A DNA stretch of 64,000 nucleotides, taken from contig CALCKT010000033.1 in assembly GCA_937965785.1 (NCBI GenBank), positions 1-64,000 on the forward strand, given 5' to 3'. The notes beneath the pieces are model-generated. The model did no database searches. It was not told the DNA's origin and saw only the letters and a program-made list of their open reading frames with translations. Below are positions 34,065 to 42,678 of the stretch, piece after piece (within the stretch, counting starts at the first letter, position 1; every line of letters starts with the position of its first letter). This DNA is from an uncultured Propionibacteriaceae bacterium (GTDB taxonomy: Bacteria; Actinomycetota; Actinomycetes; Propionibacteriales; Propionibacteriaceae). A program made the translations under genes and the position numbers.

Positions 34065-35153
34065 TCAACGCATCGAGCGGTGGGCGAGCTGTGCCAGATC
34101 GACGCCGAGCAGACGGGCCCGTTCGGCGGTTTCCCCCGTCACCAGCACATCCGTGTCGCGCAGCTGACCGACATCGGCCGCCCCCAGCAGGGTCATGAGG
34201 GTGCGCACGTGATCGGTCCACGTGCGCAGCTCGCGCCTCAACTCATCAGGCCCGTGCTTGACCAGGGTGCGCAGGAAATGGCCCGAGACACCGACGGCGC
34301 GCGCACCCAGCGCGAGCGAACGCACGACGTCCAGCGGAGTGCGCACCCCCCCGGACGCGAACACCGGCAGGCCCGTTGGTTCGTTCCCCCACAGCGCATC
34401 CAGCAGGCACAGTGCAGCCGACTGTCCCCAACCGGTCAGGTACGAGTAGTCCCGGCGGGAGCGCCGCTCGTTCTCGATGGCGATGAAATCCGTGCCGCCC
34501 GTGCCCGCCACGTCGACGGCCGCGACACCTGCCTGCTCCAGCATCGTCATCGTGCGGCGGGAAAGACCGAAACCCACCTCCTTGACCACGACGGGAACGG
34601 GCACCGCCGCGACGATGGTCGCCACCCGCTCGGGCCAGTCGCGAAAATCCCGGTCCCCCTCGGGCATGACCAGTTCCTGCGCCACGTTGATGTGGATCTG
34701 CAGGGCATTGGCCTCGATCATCTCGACGGCACGCACCGCCTCCCCGGGGGTGGCCGTCGGGCCGACGTTGGCCAGCACGAAGGCGTCCGGGGCTTCGCGG
34801 CGGATGATGCGGAAACCTTCCGCGCGCCCGGGATCCCTCAGAGCTATGTGCTGAGAGCCGCAGGCGATCGCCACACCCGCGTCCGCGGCGGCCCCGGCCA
34901 GGCCGGCGTTGATCTCCGCCGTGGACCGGGTGCCCCCGGTCATCGCATTGATGTAGAACGGGGCCTCCCAGCGTGCACCGAACACGGTCGTGCCCGGATC
35001 GGTCGAATCGACGGAGGTGCCGGGCAGGGCGTGGTGGATGAAGGAGACGTCGTCGAAACCATTGGACCGGTCCCGGTCGTGCAGGCGCAGGGCCAGTGCC
35101 AGGTGTTCGTCCTTCCGGGATGCGTGTCCCGGGGTGCTGCTATCGGGGATCAT
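34065..35153 (-). CDS. fni: Type 2 isopentenyl-diphosphate isomerase
   Basis: FMN/NADPH-dependent interconversion of IPP and DMAPP. 362 residues from ATG 35153. Starts with the RKDEHLALAL substrate motif, then FDDVSFIHHALPG, NAMTGGT, and the flavin-phosphate loops VVVKEVGFGLS, DVAGTGGTDFIAIEN and VFASGGVRTPLDV. The start overlaps the stop of the phosphomevalonate kinase gene. It is the last gene of the mevalonate operon and supplies DMAPP for polyprenyl carriers or menaquinone. Confidence 0.95.
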   Translation of the reverse strand: MIPDSSTPGHASRKDEHLALALRLHDRDRSNGFDDVSFIHHALPGTSVDSTDPGTTVFGARWEAPFYINAMTGGTRSTAEINAGLAGAAADAGVAIACGSQHIALRDPGRAEGFRIIRREAPDAFVLANVGPTATPGEAVRAVEMIEANALQIHINVAQELVMPEGDRDFRDWPERVATIVAAVPVPVVVKEVGFGLSRRTMTMLEQAGVAAVDVAGTGGTDFIAIENERRSRRDYSYLTGWGQSAALCLLDALWGNEPTGLPVFASGGVRTPLDVVRSLALGARAVGVSGHFLRTLVKHGPDELRRELRTWTDHVRTLMTLLGAADVGQLRDTDVLVTGETAERARLLGVDLAQLAHRSMR

Positions 35154-36244
35154 GGGGTGACCTCGGGGTGGAAGTGGACCGACAGGTCGAGGGGGTGGAT
35201 GCCCGCCTTCTCCCAGGCGGCGCACAAGGCGGTGGTGTCCGTTTCGGGCGGGCACAGCGCGATTCCGCAGTCCCCGCCCCCGGCGCCGGAGCTCTTGGCC
35301 GCCACCCCGTGCTCCCGGGCGATCTCCACGAGCCTTCGCAGCTGGGGGGTTTCGATGGTGATCCCGCTGGTGCGGCTGAGATCCGACAGGAGCCGCCGGT
35401 TCTCCTCGATCCGGTGACCGATCTCCGCGGTGTCATTCTCCCGGAGCGCCTGCACCAGGGATCCCAGGCAGTTTTCGCTGCTGGACAGGAAGGCCGTGTA
35501 GGCGGCGTCATCGGTTCTGTGCGCGCCCGCCTGGACGCCGGCGACCAACCGCGGGGTGGAGGCAGGGGCGCCGGTCCATCCCACGCGGAGACTCAGGCCG
35601 GGGGCGGGCAGGCGGCGGATCTCCAGCAGCGGCCAGTCCATCCCCACGAGCCTGCTCATGCCGTTCTCCGTGTTCGTGCTCGCACGTTTCCGGCGCAGCC
35701 ACGCGCGGTCGGGGGAGGTGTAGCCAACCCAGCCGGTGAAGGCACTGGCGGCGATGTCGCCCCCGGAACCGATGGGCTGCACGGAGTCGCTGGCCAGCAG
35801 CGCCAGCTTGTAGACGGCCAGGTCGTCCAGCGGCAAGCCGTAGAAACCCGCCACCGCCCGCACCGTGGCCACGGTCACCGCCGAGGAGGATCCCAGACCG
35901 AGTTTGCGGCCACCACCGTCGTCCAGCTCGCTGGAGACATCCAGGTCGAAAAACCTCAACGCGCCGCCCGCCTCGCGCACCATCTGCTCGACGACGCGGA
36001 TCGCCGAGACCACGTAGTCGTCGAACTGCTCCTCGACCTCCAACACGTCGTCCTCGAGGCGCCGGTACCACGTCATGGAACGTTTCGCATACAGGTCGGA
36101 GGTGATACGGCCGGCGTGTTCGGCGGCCGCGACCCGGACGGTGATGAAGCGGTTGACCGCGACCAACACCGCCCGGTGACCCGGTTCGACCACGGCGTAT
36201 TCACCCGCGATGTAGAGCTTCCCGGGGGCGCTGACCGAGATCAC
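35150..36244 (-). CDS. mvaK2: Phosphomevalonate kinase
   Basis: GHMP kinase converting mevalonate-5-phosphate to the diphosphate. 364 residues. N-terminal SVSAPGKLYIAGEYAVVEPGHRA; ATP loop KLGLGSSSAVTVATVRA; substrate region QPIGSGGDIAASAFTGWVGY; C-terminal AAKSSGAGGGDCGIAL. These fit the bacterial ERG8-like class. Lies between mvaD and fni with overlapping stop/start codons on both sides. Confidence 0.94.
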   Translation of the reverse strand: MISVSAPGKLYIAGEYAVVEPGHRAVLVAVNRFITVRVAAAEHAGRITSDLYAKRSMTWYRRLEDDVLEVEEQFDDYVVSAIRVVEQMVREAGGALRFFDLDVSSELDDGGGRKLGLGSSSAVTVATVRAVAGFYGLPLDDLAVYKLALLASDSVQPIGSGGDIAASAFTGWVGYTSPDRAWLRRKRASTNTENGMSRLVGMDWPLLEIRRLPAPGLSLRVGWTGAPASTPRLVAGVQAGAHRTDDAAYTAFLSSSENCLGSLVQALRENDTAEIGHRIEENRRLLSDLSRTSGITIETPQLRRLVEIAREHGVAAKSSGAGGGDCGIALCPPETDTTALCAAWEKAGIHPLDLSVHFHPEVTP

Positions 36245-37224
36245 GGGGTGACCTTCTCCACGCGCACGCCGCCTCCCGGGCGCCTGACCGTCACCGTGGC
36301 ACCGGCGACCCGGTCCCGGAGAACGGCTGCGACCCGATCAGCCTCCTCCCCGGCGGTGAGAACCTTCACGTTCGGGCCCGCGTCGATGGTGGCCCACACG
36401 GGGAACCCCTCGTCACGCATGATGCGGACCGTGTGCAACACGTCGAGCGTTTCCGGCAGCCAGTACACGACGGAGGGGCGTGATGCGATCATCGCGGCGT
36501 GCATCCCCAAGGCGTTGCCCTCGACGATCTCACCCAGGCGCGGCAGGTCGCGGGCGCGCACCGCGGCCAGCGCCCCTTGCAGGTCGTCGCGGCTGGCCTC
36601 GACCCAGGCCGGGTAGAGCGGTGAGGTGTGCATGGTGTGGCGCATGGCCTGCGTGCTGCTGATGGTCTTGCGTCCCGCCGAGACAACGACGACGACCATG
36701 GCCAGGTCCAGGTCGCAGCCCACGGGTTCGGCGTAGGAGGTTTCGTCGTCGACACCGGCGTTCCACAGCACCAGACCGCCGAAGATCGAGCGGGTGGCCG
36801 ACCCGGAGCCGCGCCGGGCGAGCCGGGACAGTGCACGCTCGTCCAGGTGCATGCCCGCCGCGCGCGTGGCGGCCGCGGCGAGTGCGGCGAAACCCGCCGC
36901 TGAACTCGCCAGACCGGCCGCGAGCGGCACGGTGGAGGAGGATGTGACGCTCGCCGGGATCGTCATGCCCGTCCGGGAGCGCACGAGGTCGAGGAACCGG
37001 ACGACCCGTTCCCGGGCCGTCCCGCCGGGGGTGGTGCCGTTGATGGTGACCGCGTCCTCGCCCGCGGCACCGCCGTCGAAGGAGACCGTGGTGGTGGTCC
37101 GGGTTCCGCTGAGGGTGAGTGACAGGCTCGACGTGGCGGGGATCGCCAGCGATTCGTCCGCCTTGCCCCAGTACTTGATCAGAGCGATGTTGGTGTTCGC
37201 GCTGGCCGTCGCGGTGATCGTCAC
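36241..37224 (-). CDS. mvaD: Diphosphomevalonate decarboxylase
   Basis: ATP-dependent decarboxylation of mevalonate diphosphate to IPP. 327 residues, from GTG 37224, whose GTGA overlaps the mevalonate kinase stop. ANTNIALIKYWGKADESLAIP at the start, ATP loop PLAAGLASSAAGFAALAAAATRA, GSGSATRSIFGGLVLW and the C-terminal DAGPNVKVLT all match the family. The catalytic Asp in FPVWATIDAGPN is present. Longer in-frame upstream codons belong to the overlapping gene and are rejected. Confidence 0.95.
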   Translation of the reverse strand: MTITATASANTNIALIKYWGKADESLAIPATSSLSLTLSGTRTTTTVSFDGGAAGEDAVTINGTTPGGTARERVVRFLDLVRSRTGMTIPASVTSSSTVPLAAGLASSAAGFAALAAAATRAAGMHLDERALSRLARRGSGSATRSIFGGLVLWNAGVDDETSYAEPVGCDLDLAMVVVVVSAGRKTISSTQAMRHTMHTSPLYPAWVEASRDDLQGALAAVRARDLPRLGEIVEGNALGMHAAMIASRPSVVYWLPETLDVLHTVRIMRDEGFPVWATIDAGPNVKVLTAGEEADRVAAVLRDRVAGATVTVRRPGGGVRVEKVTP

Positions 37225-38183
37225 TCTTCCACCTCGCTGACGGGCATCCTGTGAACCCACGTCGCGGGCGCACCCGAGCGTTCCAGGGCGGAGCGGACGC
37301 GATCCGCAGCCTGCGCGCTGTCCGCCAGGGCGATCACGCACCCGCCGAGACCCCCACCGGTGAGCTTGGCGCCCAGTGCCCCGGCCCGGCGGGCGGAGGC
37401 CGTGAGTTCGTCCAGGACCGGCAGGCTCAGGTCGAGTTCCGCCAGCACCGTGTGCGCCCGGTCCATGGCCGCCCCGAGGGCAGGCGCATCACCCTCACCC
37501 AGTGCGGTCACAGCCGTCTGCGTGAGCGCGCCGAGTTCGTCGATGAGAGGGCCGATGGTTCCGGTGTTCTCCTCGTAGCGCAGGCGCAGGCCGCCGACGG
37601 CCTGACGGGTGCTGCCGTGGACCCCCGAGTCCGCGATGACCAGATGGGCCTGTTCGATGCGCTGGTCGAGGGGACGCATCCGGCCGGCCTGGAACCGTAT
37701 GGGGTGGGGGGAACTGGTCGCCGCCGCATCCAGCCCGGACGGTTTCCCGTGCGCGACCTGCTCGGCGAGCTGCGTCAGTGCGAACAACTCGTCGGTGGAG
37801 GCGTCGCATTGGCAGGCGTCCAGGACGGCGCGGATGATCGCTCCCGCCGCGGCCGCGGAGGAACCCAGCCCGCGCTCGTGGGGGAAGTCGCTGTGGGTGG
37901 TGATCTCGAAGGACTGCTCCTGACAGCCGGAGAATTCCCGGGCCGCATCGAAGGCCTTCACGATGCAGGCGAACCGGGGGGCGGTCTGCTCCATTGGGCC
38001 TCGGTGGTCGAGGCAGTTCAGCTGTGAGGGGCCGGGGCCGGGGGTGGCCGTCGCCCGCATCTGCAGGTCGTGCAGCGGCACGGCCACGGCGGGATGCCCG
38101 TACACGACGGAGTGGTCGCCCAGGAGAATGGCCTTCGCCCAGGTGCGACCGCGTCCCTCACGGGTGGGGGAGTGCCTTTCCAA
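37221..38183 (-). CDS. mvk: Mevalonate kinase
   Basis: First gene of the mevalonate operon; phosphorylates mevalonate with ATP. GHMP kinase hallmarks: AKAILLGDHSVVYGHPAVAVPL, ATP loop DFPHERGLGSSAAAAGAIIRAVLD, VAHGKPSGLDAAATSS with the substrate Asp, and GAKLTGGGLGGCVIAL at the end. The start is taken as TTG 38183 (LERHSPTREGRG), behind AGGAAAG at good spacing, giving 320 residues. Longer readings upstream give low-complexity translation. A mevalonate supply (HMG-CoA synthase and reductase) is not in the window. Confidence 0.93.
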   Translation of the reverse strand: MERHSPTREGRGRTWAKAILLGDHSVVYGHPAVAVPLHDLQMRATATPGPGPSQLNCLDHRGPMEQTAPRFACIVKAFDAAREFSGCQEQSFEITTHSDFPHERGLGSSAAAAGAIIRAVLDACQCDASTDELFALTQLAEQVAHGKPSGLDAAATSSPHPIRFQAGRMRPLDQRIEQAHLVIADSGVHGSTRQAVGGLRLRYEENTGTIGPLIDELGALTQTAVTALGEGDAPALGAAMDRAHTVLAELDLSLPVLDELTASARRAGALGAKLTGGGLGGCVIALADSAQAADRVRSALERSGAPATWVHRMPVSEVEE

Positions 38184-38511
38184 TTTCTTTCCTTGCCTGT
38201 GGCCCGGGAGCGCAGGAAACGGACCGGACCGGGATGCCCGGTGCGTCGTTCCGCGCTGCTGACGGCCCTCGAATTTCTCGAGATCGGAGGTGGGCGGAAA
38301 CGGAAAAACAGTATCGGCCCCGTCCGTCCGGTTGCAAGCCCCGCTCCGGCAGGAAGAACGGTGGGGGACAGGCGCGTCTCGCAGGTGAGCATCACCCCGG
38401 CACGGCAGGCGCGTGTGCTGCTCCTCGACGAGCCCACCACATTCCCGGACCAGGTTCACCAGATGGATTCCCGGGCCGCCGGGACACCGTGTGCCGGAGG
38501 TCCGGAGCCGT
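38184..38511. other. Upstream region of the mevalonate operon, no gene
   Basis: About 330 bp between the mevalonate kinase start and the small exported peptide gene. Should contain the operon promoter on the minus strand. No hairpin, riboswitch or palindrome stood out. Confidence 0.4.
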
Positions 38512-38664
38512 TCAGACGCGTTCAGTACTGACCGCCACCACTTCGGATCGCTGGGCTGCTTCCGTGGCGGCAGGTGAGGCCGAGGCGAGGCCGGCGGTTC
38601 CCAGGAACAAGGTCGTCAGGGCCGCCGCAGCCCACATCTTCGTGTTGCGGATGAAGGTCGTCAT
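38512..38664 (-). CDS. Small exported peptide (50 residues)
   Basis: A 50-residue peptide with AAGGGGAA upstream of its ATG at 38664. It has a basic start (MTTFIRNTK), a hydrophobic core (MWAAAALTTLFLGTAGLAS) and a signal-peptidase-like ASA site, leaving about 20 mature residues ending SEVVAVSTERV. No known family is recognised. It may be a secreted peptide or signal, or a decayed leader; coding evidence is the good ribosome-binding site and the clean signal-peptide pattern. Confidence 0.55.
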   Translation of the reverse strand: MTTFIRNTKMWAAAALTTLFLGTAGLASASPAATEAAQRSEVVAVSTERV

Positions 38665-38805
38665 TGTCTGTTCCCCTTTGCGCGGGTGGTTGCTGATTTC
38701 ATTCAACGGCTCCCGGCTGTGGGGTTTCTGTGTGCCCGCTGAGTCTGTGGAGTGAGTTGAGGCGGGGATGAACCAACCACCATGACGGTTCATGATTCGA
38801 TCAGG

Positions 38806-38866
38806 GTGGTTTCGACACGGCCGGTTCGCTGGAGCGCGCTGGCCGTTTCAACCAGCTTCGGGAAGA
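38806..38866. repeat. Dispersed GGTTTCGAC/GTTTCAACCAGCTTCGG repeat
   Basis: GGTGGTTTCGACACGGCCGG followed by GGCCGTTTCAACCAGCTTCGG, the same type as the repeat cluster at 33.8-34.0 kb. Lies between the small peptide gene and the tRNA. Confidence 0.5.
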
Positions 38867-38962
38867 CACGGCCTCTGATACATGGTGCGGGATCCGGCGT
38901 GGAATCCGAGGGAACGGGGTGGATGCAACGAACGCCCGGTCGCATCTGACCAGGCGTTTCAC

Positions 38963-39038
38963 TGGCGACCCCGGTTGGATTCGAACCAACGACACCCGCT
39001 TTAGGAGAGCGGTGCTCTATCCCCTGAGCTACGGGGCC
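38963..39038 (-). tRNA. tRNA-Arg (anticodon CCU)
   Basis: Read on the minus strand, acceptor GGCCCCG pairs with CGGGGTC (one G-U). D-arm GCTC/GAGC, anticodon stem CCGCT/AGCGG with loop CTCCTAA (anticodon CCT), T-arm with GGTTCGAATCC, discriminator G and an encoded CCA. 76 bases including CCA. Confidence 0.97.
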
Positions 39039-39064
39039 AACTGTGGCAGCTTATCCCATCCGGT

Positions 39065-39100
39065 GGCGGTCCGCGCGAGGCAGGAGCCGCGCGGACCGCC
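39065..39100 (-). terminator. 13-bp hairpin downstream of narK genes
   Basis: GGCGGTCCGCGCG - 10-base loop - CGCGCGGACCGCC, perfect 13-bp stem, 12 bp beyond the stop of the second transporter gene and before the tRNA. Confidence 0.82.
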
Positions 39101-39112
39101 AATCGGTGGTGA

Positions 39113-40471
39113 TCAGCTGGGTTTCGGGGCGCCCTTGCGCGCGTAGCGCTGCCAGGTGATGATCACCCCGCCGAGGGCGAAGACCACGCCGACCCAGTAG
39201 AACGCGATGGCCCCCAGCAGGCTCACTCCGACGCCGAACAGGAAAGGCCCGAAGGCGGCGATGGCGGCCGTCCAGCCGATCACACCGCCCGCCTGCCGCG
39301 GCTCGAAGATCATCGGCATCTGCTTGAACGTCGAGGCGTTGCCGATCCCGGAGAACAGGAAGATCGCGAGCATGCCCCACAGGTAGAGGTTGAAGCTGCC
39401 GTCGAGGGCCGCCACCGAGCTCTTGTCAGGGGTCAGGCCGAGAATGGTGACCGGAATGGAGATCAACAGCCCGATCCCGGAGATCAGGGTCCAGATCGCG
39501 CCACCCATCTTGTCGGTCAGTGGTGAGAATGCCACCCGCGCCCCGGCGCCGACCAGCGGGCCCAGGAAGGCGTAGACCGCCGGGTCCTTGAGCACGTAAC
39601 CCTGGGCGACGAGGTCATCCAGGCCCGCCCCCGAACCGTAAAGGTTGGTCATGAGCAGGCCGAACAGCGCCGACAGGCCCGAGAACGTGCCGAAGGTCAT
39701 GATGTAGAGGTAGGTCATCCACCAGGTGTCGGGGTTGCTGAAGATGTCGAACTGCTGCCTGATGTTGGCCTTGATCGGCACGGACTTGAGCGTCAGCCAG
39801 GCCCACACCGCGATGGCCACCAGCAACGGCACCCACACGAAGGCCGCGTTCTGGTACCAGACGTCACCCTTCGGGCCGTGCTGGGCGGCGCCCAGCCAGG
39901 ACACCATGGAGAAGCCGATCAGCCACGGGGTGAGCAGCTGCACCAGCGAGACACCGAAATTGCCGATGCCCGCCTGGAGGCCGAGCGCGGTTCCCTGGAG
40001 ACGTTTCGGGAAGAAATAGGAGGTCGACGGCATGAAACCGGAGAACGCGCCGCCGCCGATGCCCGCCAGGAAGGCGAGGGCCATGAACAGCCAGTAGGGG
40101 GTGTCCGGGTTCTGGACGGCGAACCCCCAGCCGATCAGCGGCAGGATCATCAGCACCGACGTGATGGTCACCAGTTTCCGGGTGCCCAGGATCGGTGGCA
40201 GGACCATCCACACCAGACGCAGGATGCCGGCGGACAGACCCACCATGGAGGTCATCCAGTACAGCTCGTCCTTGCTGAAGGTGAAGCCGATGGATGTGAG
40301 CTTCGGGATTATCGCGCTCGGCAGGAACCAGGACACGAACGCCATGGTCAGCGAGAACGTCGTGATGGTCAGGGTGGTCCAGGCGATCTTCGGGTCCCAC
40401 TTCGATTCGTCCTGGGGATCCCAGTCCTTGAGCCATTCCTTGGAGCGGGGTTTCTCTGCTGGCGTGCTCAT
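39113..40471 (-). CDS. narK: NarK-type nitrate/nitrite transporter (MFS), second copy
   Basis: 452 residues, 12 membrane helices predicted. WDPQDESKWDPKIAWTTLTIT is a typical NarK N-terminus before helix 1. Conserved NNP-family motifs: helix-5 region GIGGGAFSGFMPSTSYFFPKRLQGTALGLQAGIGNFGVSLVQLLTPW and the helix-11 GIGNASTFKQMPMIF. These glycine-rich signatures bind nitrate in NarK. Likely nitrate import or nitrate/nitrite antiport feeding NarG. ATG 40471 follows AGGAGAAAG. Lies 19 bp after the first transporter gene, so they form one transcript. Confidence 0.93.
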   Translation of the reverse strand: MSTPAEKPRSKEWLKDWDPQDESKWDPKIAWTTLTITTFSLTMAFVSWFLPSAIIPKLTSIGFTFSKDELYWMTSMVGLSAGILRLVWMVLPPILGTRKLVTITSVLMILPLIGWGFAVQNPDTPYWLFMALAFLAGIGGGAFSGFMPSTSYFFPKRLQGTALGLQAGIGNFGVSLVQLLTPWLIGFSMVSWLGAAQHGPKGDVWYQNAAFVWVPLLVAIAVWAWLTLKSVPIKANIRQQFDIFSNPDTWWMTYLYIMTFGTFSGLSALFGLLMTNLYGSGAGLDDLVAQGYVLKDPAVYAFLGPLVGAGARVAFSPLTDKMGGAIWTLISGIGLLISIPVTILGLTPDKSSVAALDGSFNLYLWGMLAIFLFSGIGNASTFKQMPMIFEPRQAGGVIGWTAAIAAFGPFLFGVGVSLLGAIAFYWVGVVFALGGVIITWQRYARKGAPKPS

Positions 40472-40490
40472 TGGTTTTCTTTCTCCTTAC

Positions 40491-41789
40491 CTACGCGGGC
40501 TGGACGCCGTGGGGGACCTCGACGAGGTCCATTTCGGGGTTCGCCCGTTTCATGCGGGAGATCACGAGGTGCATCCAGATCAGCGTAAGACCTGTCAGGA
40601 CGGTCAGGACGATGAAGGGGGTGGAGGCCAGTCCCGTGAACTTCTCGATGTAGGCGAACATCGGGGGAAGGAAGAAGCCACCCAGGCCACCCAGCATGCC
40701 GACGAGGCCCCCGACGGAGCCGACGTGGTGCGGGAAATAGGTGGGGATGTGCTTGTAGACCCCTGCCTTGCCGACGCCCATGGTGCAGCCGATCAGGAAG
40801 ACCAGCGTCACCACCAGCCACAGCGGCAGGCCGTAGGCGTTGCCCTGCTCGTCGACCCCGCTGGGGATGCACAGGACGGTGAAGAAAGCGCCGATCGGGA
40901 CGAAGGTCGCGTACATGGCGGTGCGGGCGCCCCAGTGGTCGGAGACCCAGCCGCCGAGCGGCCTCAGCAGGGATGCGGGGAAGATGAAGGTGGTGGTCAG
41001 GAGGGCGGCGGTGCCGAGATCAACCTTGAACACGTCCTGGTAGTAGGTGGGCAGGATGGCCGAGTAGGCGACGTAGGCCCCGAAGACGATCACGTAGTAG
41101 AGGCTGAAACGCCACACCCGGATGTCCTTGAGCGGCGTCAGCATCTCGGAGATCTTGGCGCTCGCCCCGGGCTTGCGGTCCGGGAACGGGGTGATGAACC
41201 ACTGGAGGATCCCGACCACGACCAGCAGGACCGCGTACACGATGGGGATGAGTCTCCAGCCGCCGGGGAGGAAACCGAGCACGGCGCTGCCCGCGGTGGT
41301 CGCGATGATGCCGGGACCGATGAGCTTGGTGACGGAGGCGCCGACGTTGCCCGCGCCGAAAACCCCGAGGGCGAAGCCCTTGTGCTCCGGGGAGTACCAG
41401 GCCGAGTTCCACGCGACACCGGCCGAGAACGAGTTGCCGACGATGCCGACGCAGAAGGCCAGGACCAGCAGCATGGCGTAGTTTTCGGCGAACGAGACCG
41501 CCAGCGAGGCAACCGCCCCGAAGGCCATCATCACGGTGAAGACGATCTTGCCGCCGAAGCGGTCCGCGAGGATCCCGGCGGGCAGGCGCCACATGGAGCC
41601 GTTGAGGACCGCGACGGCGCTGATCCAGCTCAGCTGCACGGAGTCCAGGCCGAACTCCGTCTGGATGGGTTTGCCGAGGATCCCGAACATCAGCCATACG
41701 GCGAACATCAGGGTGAACGAGATGCTGGACATCGTGAGGACGCGCACAGCGCCCGGGGCCTCGTGATGTCTGGTTGTGTCGGCGCTCAC
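40491..41789 (-). CDS. narK: NarK-type nitrate transporter (MFS), first copy
   Basis: 432 residues from GTG 41789 (GGAGGGA upstream). MFS with 12 helices: AVWLMFGILGKPIQTEFGL in helix 1, WRLPAGILADRFGGKIVFT loop, NNP signature GIVGNSFSAGVAWNSAWYSPEHKGFALGVFGAGNVGASVTK, and VGKAGVYKHIPTYFPHHVGSVGGLVGMLGGLGGFFLP near the C-terminus. Shorter N-terminus than the neighbouring copy; this is the NarK1-like class often acting as a nitrate/proton symporter, while the other may be the antiporter class (established for paired NarK1/NarK2, here inferred). Confidence 0.93.
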   Translation of the reverse strand: MSADTTRHHEAPGAVRVLTMSSISFTLMFAVWLMFGILGKPIQTEFGLDSVQLSWISAVAVLNGSMWRLPAGILADRFGGKIVFTVMMAFGAVASLAVSFAENYAMLLVLAFCVGIVGNSFSAGVAWNSAWYSPEHKGFALGVFGAGNVGASVTKLIGPGIIATTAGSAVLGFLPGGWRLIPIVYAVLLVVVGILQWFITPFPDRKPGASAKISEMLTPLKDIRVWRFSLYYVIVFGAYVAYSAILPTYYQDVFKVDLGTAALLTTTFIFPASLLRPLGGWVSDHWGARTAMYATFVPIGAFFTVLCIPSGVDEQGNAYGLPLWLVVTLVFLIGCTMGVGKAGVYKHIPTYFPHHVGSVGGLVGMLGGLGGFFLPPMFAYIEKFTGLASTPFIVLTVLTGLTLIWMHLVISRMKRANPEMDLVEVPHGVQPA

Positions 41790-41821
41790 GGCGCTCCCTC
41801 CAATGGAGTGGTCCCTTTTAA

Positions 41822-41923
41822 TTGCTGGCAGGAGCCTATGTGTGGCTGTAGTATCAAGTCAACAAACGAGGCCGGGAGCGCCTGCCGGCAAGGATTTTAA
41901 GCAAGAAGTTCATTGCTAAATCC
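41822..41923. promoter_or_regulatory. Divergent narK/nar promoter region with inverted repeats
   Basis: Two symmetric elements lie in the 187-bp gap between the divergent transcripts. TTGCTGGCAGGAGC (41822-41835) is the imperfect inverse of GCGCCTGCCGGCAA (41878-41891). GGATTTTAAGCAA (41892-41904) is inverse, with a two-base bulge, to TTGCTAAATCC (41913-41923). They are candidate operators for the adjacent regulator; an FNR-like site was not clear. Confidence 0.5.
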
Positions 41924-41976
41924 CTGTTTCGGGCTTGCTGGGGCTCCCCTTTTTATTCCGTGTCGGGAGGACATCG

Positions 41977-42678
41977 GTGACCATCGCGAGGCAGCTGGCC
42001 GGGGGCGGAGAAGCCGTCCCCGTGCAGGATCCTGCCCTCGATCTCCTCGCGCGCCATCCCGAGGGTCTCACCGCTGCCGAGGTCGCCGAGAACCTTCACC
42101 TGCACGTCACAACGGTTCGGGTGCATCTCAACCGGCTCGTCGCCGAGGAGCGACTCCTGCAGCGCGACGAGCGGGTGGGGGTCGGGCGTCCCCGACGCCG
42201 CTACTTCCCGGTGCCCCGAAACGTCCCCCGGGTCCCCCTCCAGGACGACTACCAGCTGCTGACGGAGGTGCTCGCTCAGGTGCTGGACGCCGAGAGCACC
42301 AAGACCGAGGATGTGCTCAGGGAATGGGCGACGCGCACCTTGGACGCCGACGTCCTGGGGTTGTCCACGTCCTCCGAGGCGGGCTGGCAGGACAAGGTCG
42401 AGGTCGTGATCGGGTTGCTGAGGTCCTGGGGGTACGACCCCCGGGTGACGGAGGTCGGGCCGTGCCGCATGGCCGCGGACCTGCGTGGTTGCCCGCTTCG
42501 CGGGACCGCTTTCTCGTCCCCCGAGGCTGTGTGTGGCGCACACCGGGGGCTCATCCGTGGGGCTCTGGGGGCACTCGGGGAACCCGACACGGAGGTCGAA
42601 CTCGAAGCAGATTTCTCAGGCGGATCCTGCTGCCTGAGGCTGAGCCGGGAAACCGGACACGAAGGAGAGAAGCAATGA
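41977..42678 (+). CDS. Winged-helix regulator with conserved cysteines (COG2345/SufR-like)
   Basis: 233 residues from GTG 41977 with GGGAGG 6 bases upstream. N-terminal winged helix: DLLARHPEGLTAAEVAENLHLHVTTVRVHLNRLVAEERL, RVGVGRPRRRYFPV. The C-terminal part keeps cysteines at positions seen in COG2345 Fe-S-type regulators: GPCRMAADLRGCPLRG, EAVCGAHRGLIRGALGALG and GGSCCLRL. An iron-sulfur cluster is therefore plausible. Overlap with narG (ATGA) makes it the first gene of the nitrate reductase operon, so it likely tunes nar expression by oxygen or redox state. It is unrelated by sequence pattern to Fnr or NarL. Confidence 0.85.
   Translation: MTIARQLAGGGEAVPVQDPALDLLARHPEGLTAAEVAENLHLHVTTVRVHLNRLVAEERLLQRDERVGVGRPRRRYFPVPRNVPRVPLQDDYQLLTEVLAQVLDAESTKTEDVLREWATRTLDADVLGLSTSSEAGWQDKVEVVIGLLRSWGYDPRVTEVGPCRMAADLRGCPLRGTAFSSPEAVCGAHRGLIRGALGALGEPDTEVELEADFSGGSCCLRLSRETGHEGEKQ

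Noticed and set aside
41836..41877. FNR-type TTGAT-N4-ATCAA site in the nar promoter
   Set aside because: Only the half ATCAA is present; the other half does not match.
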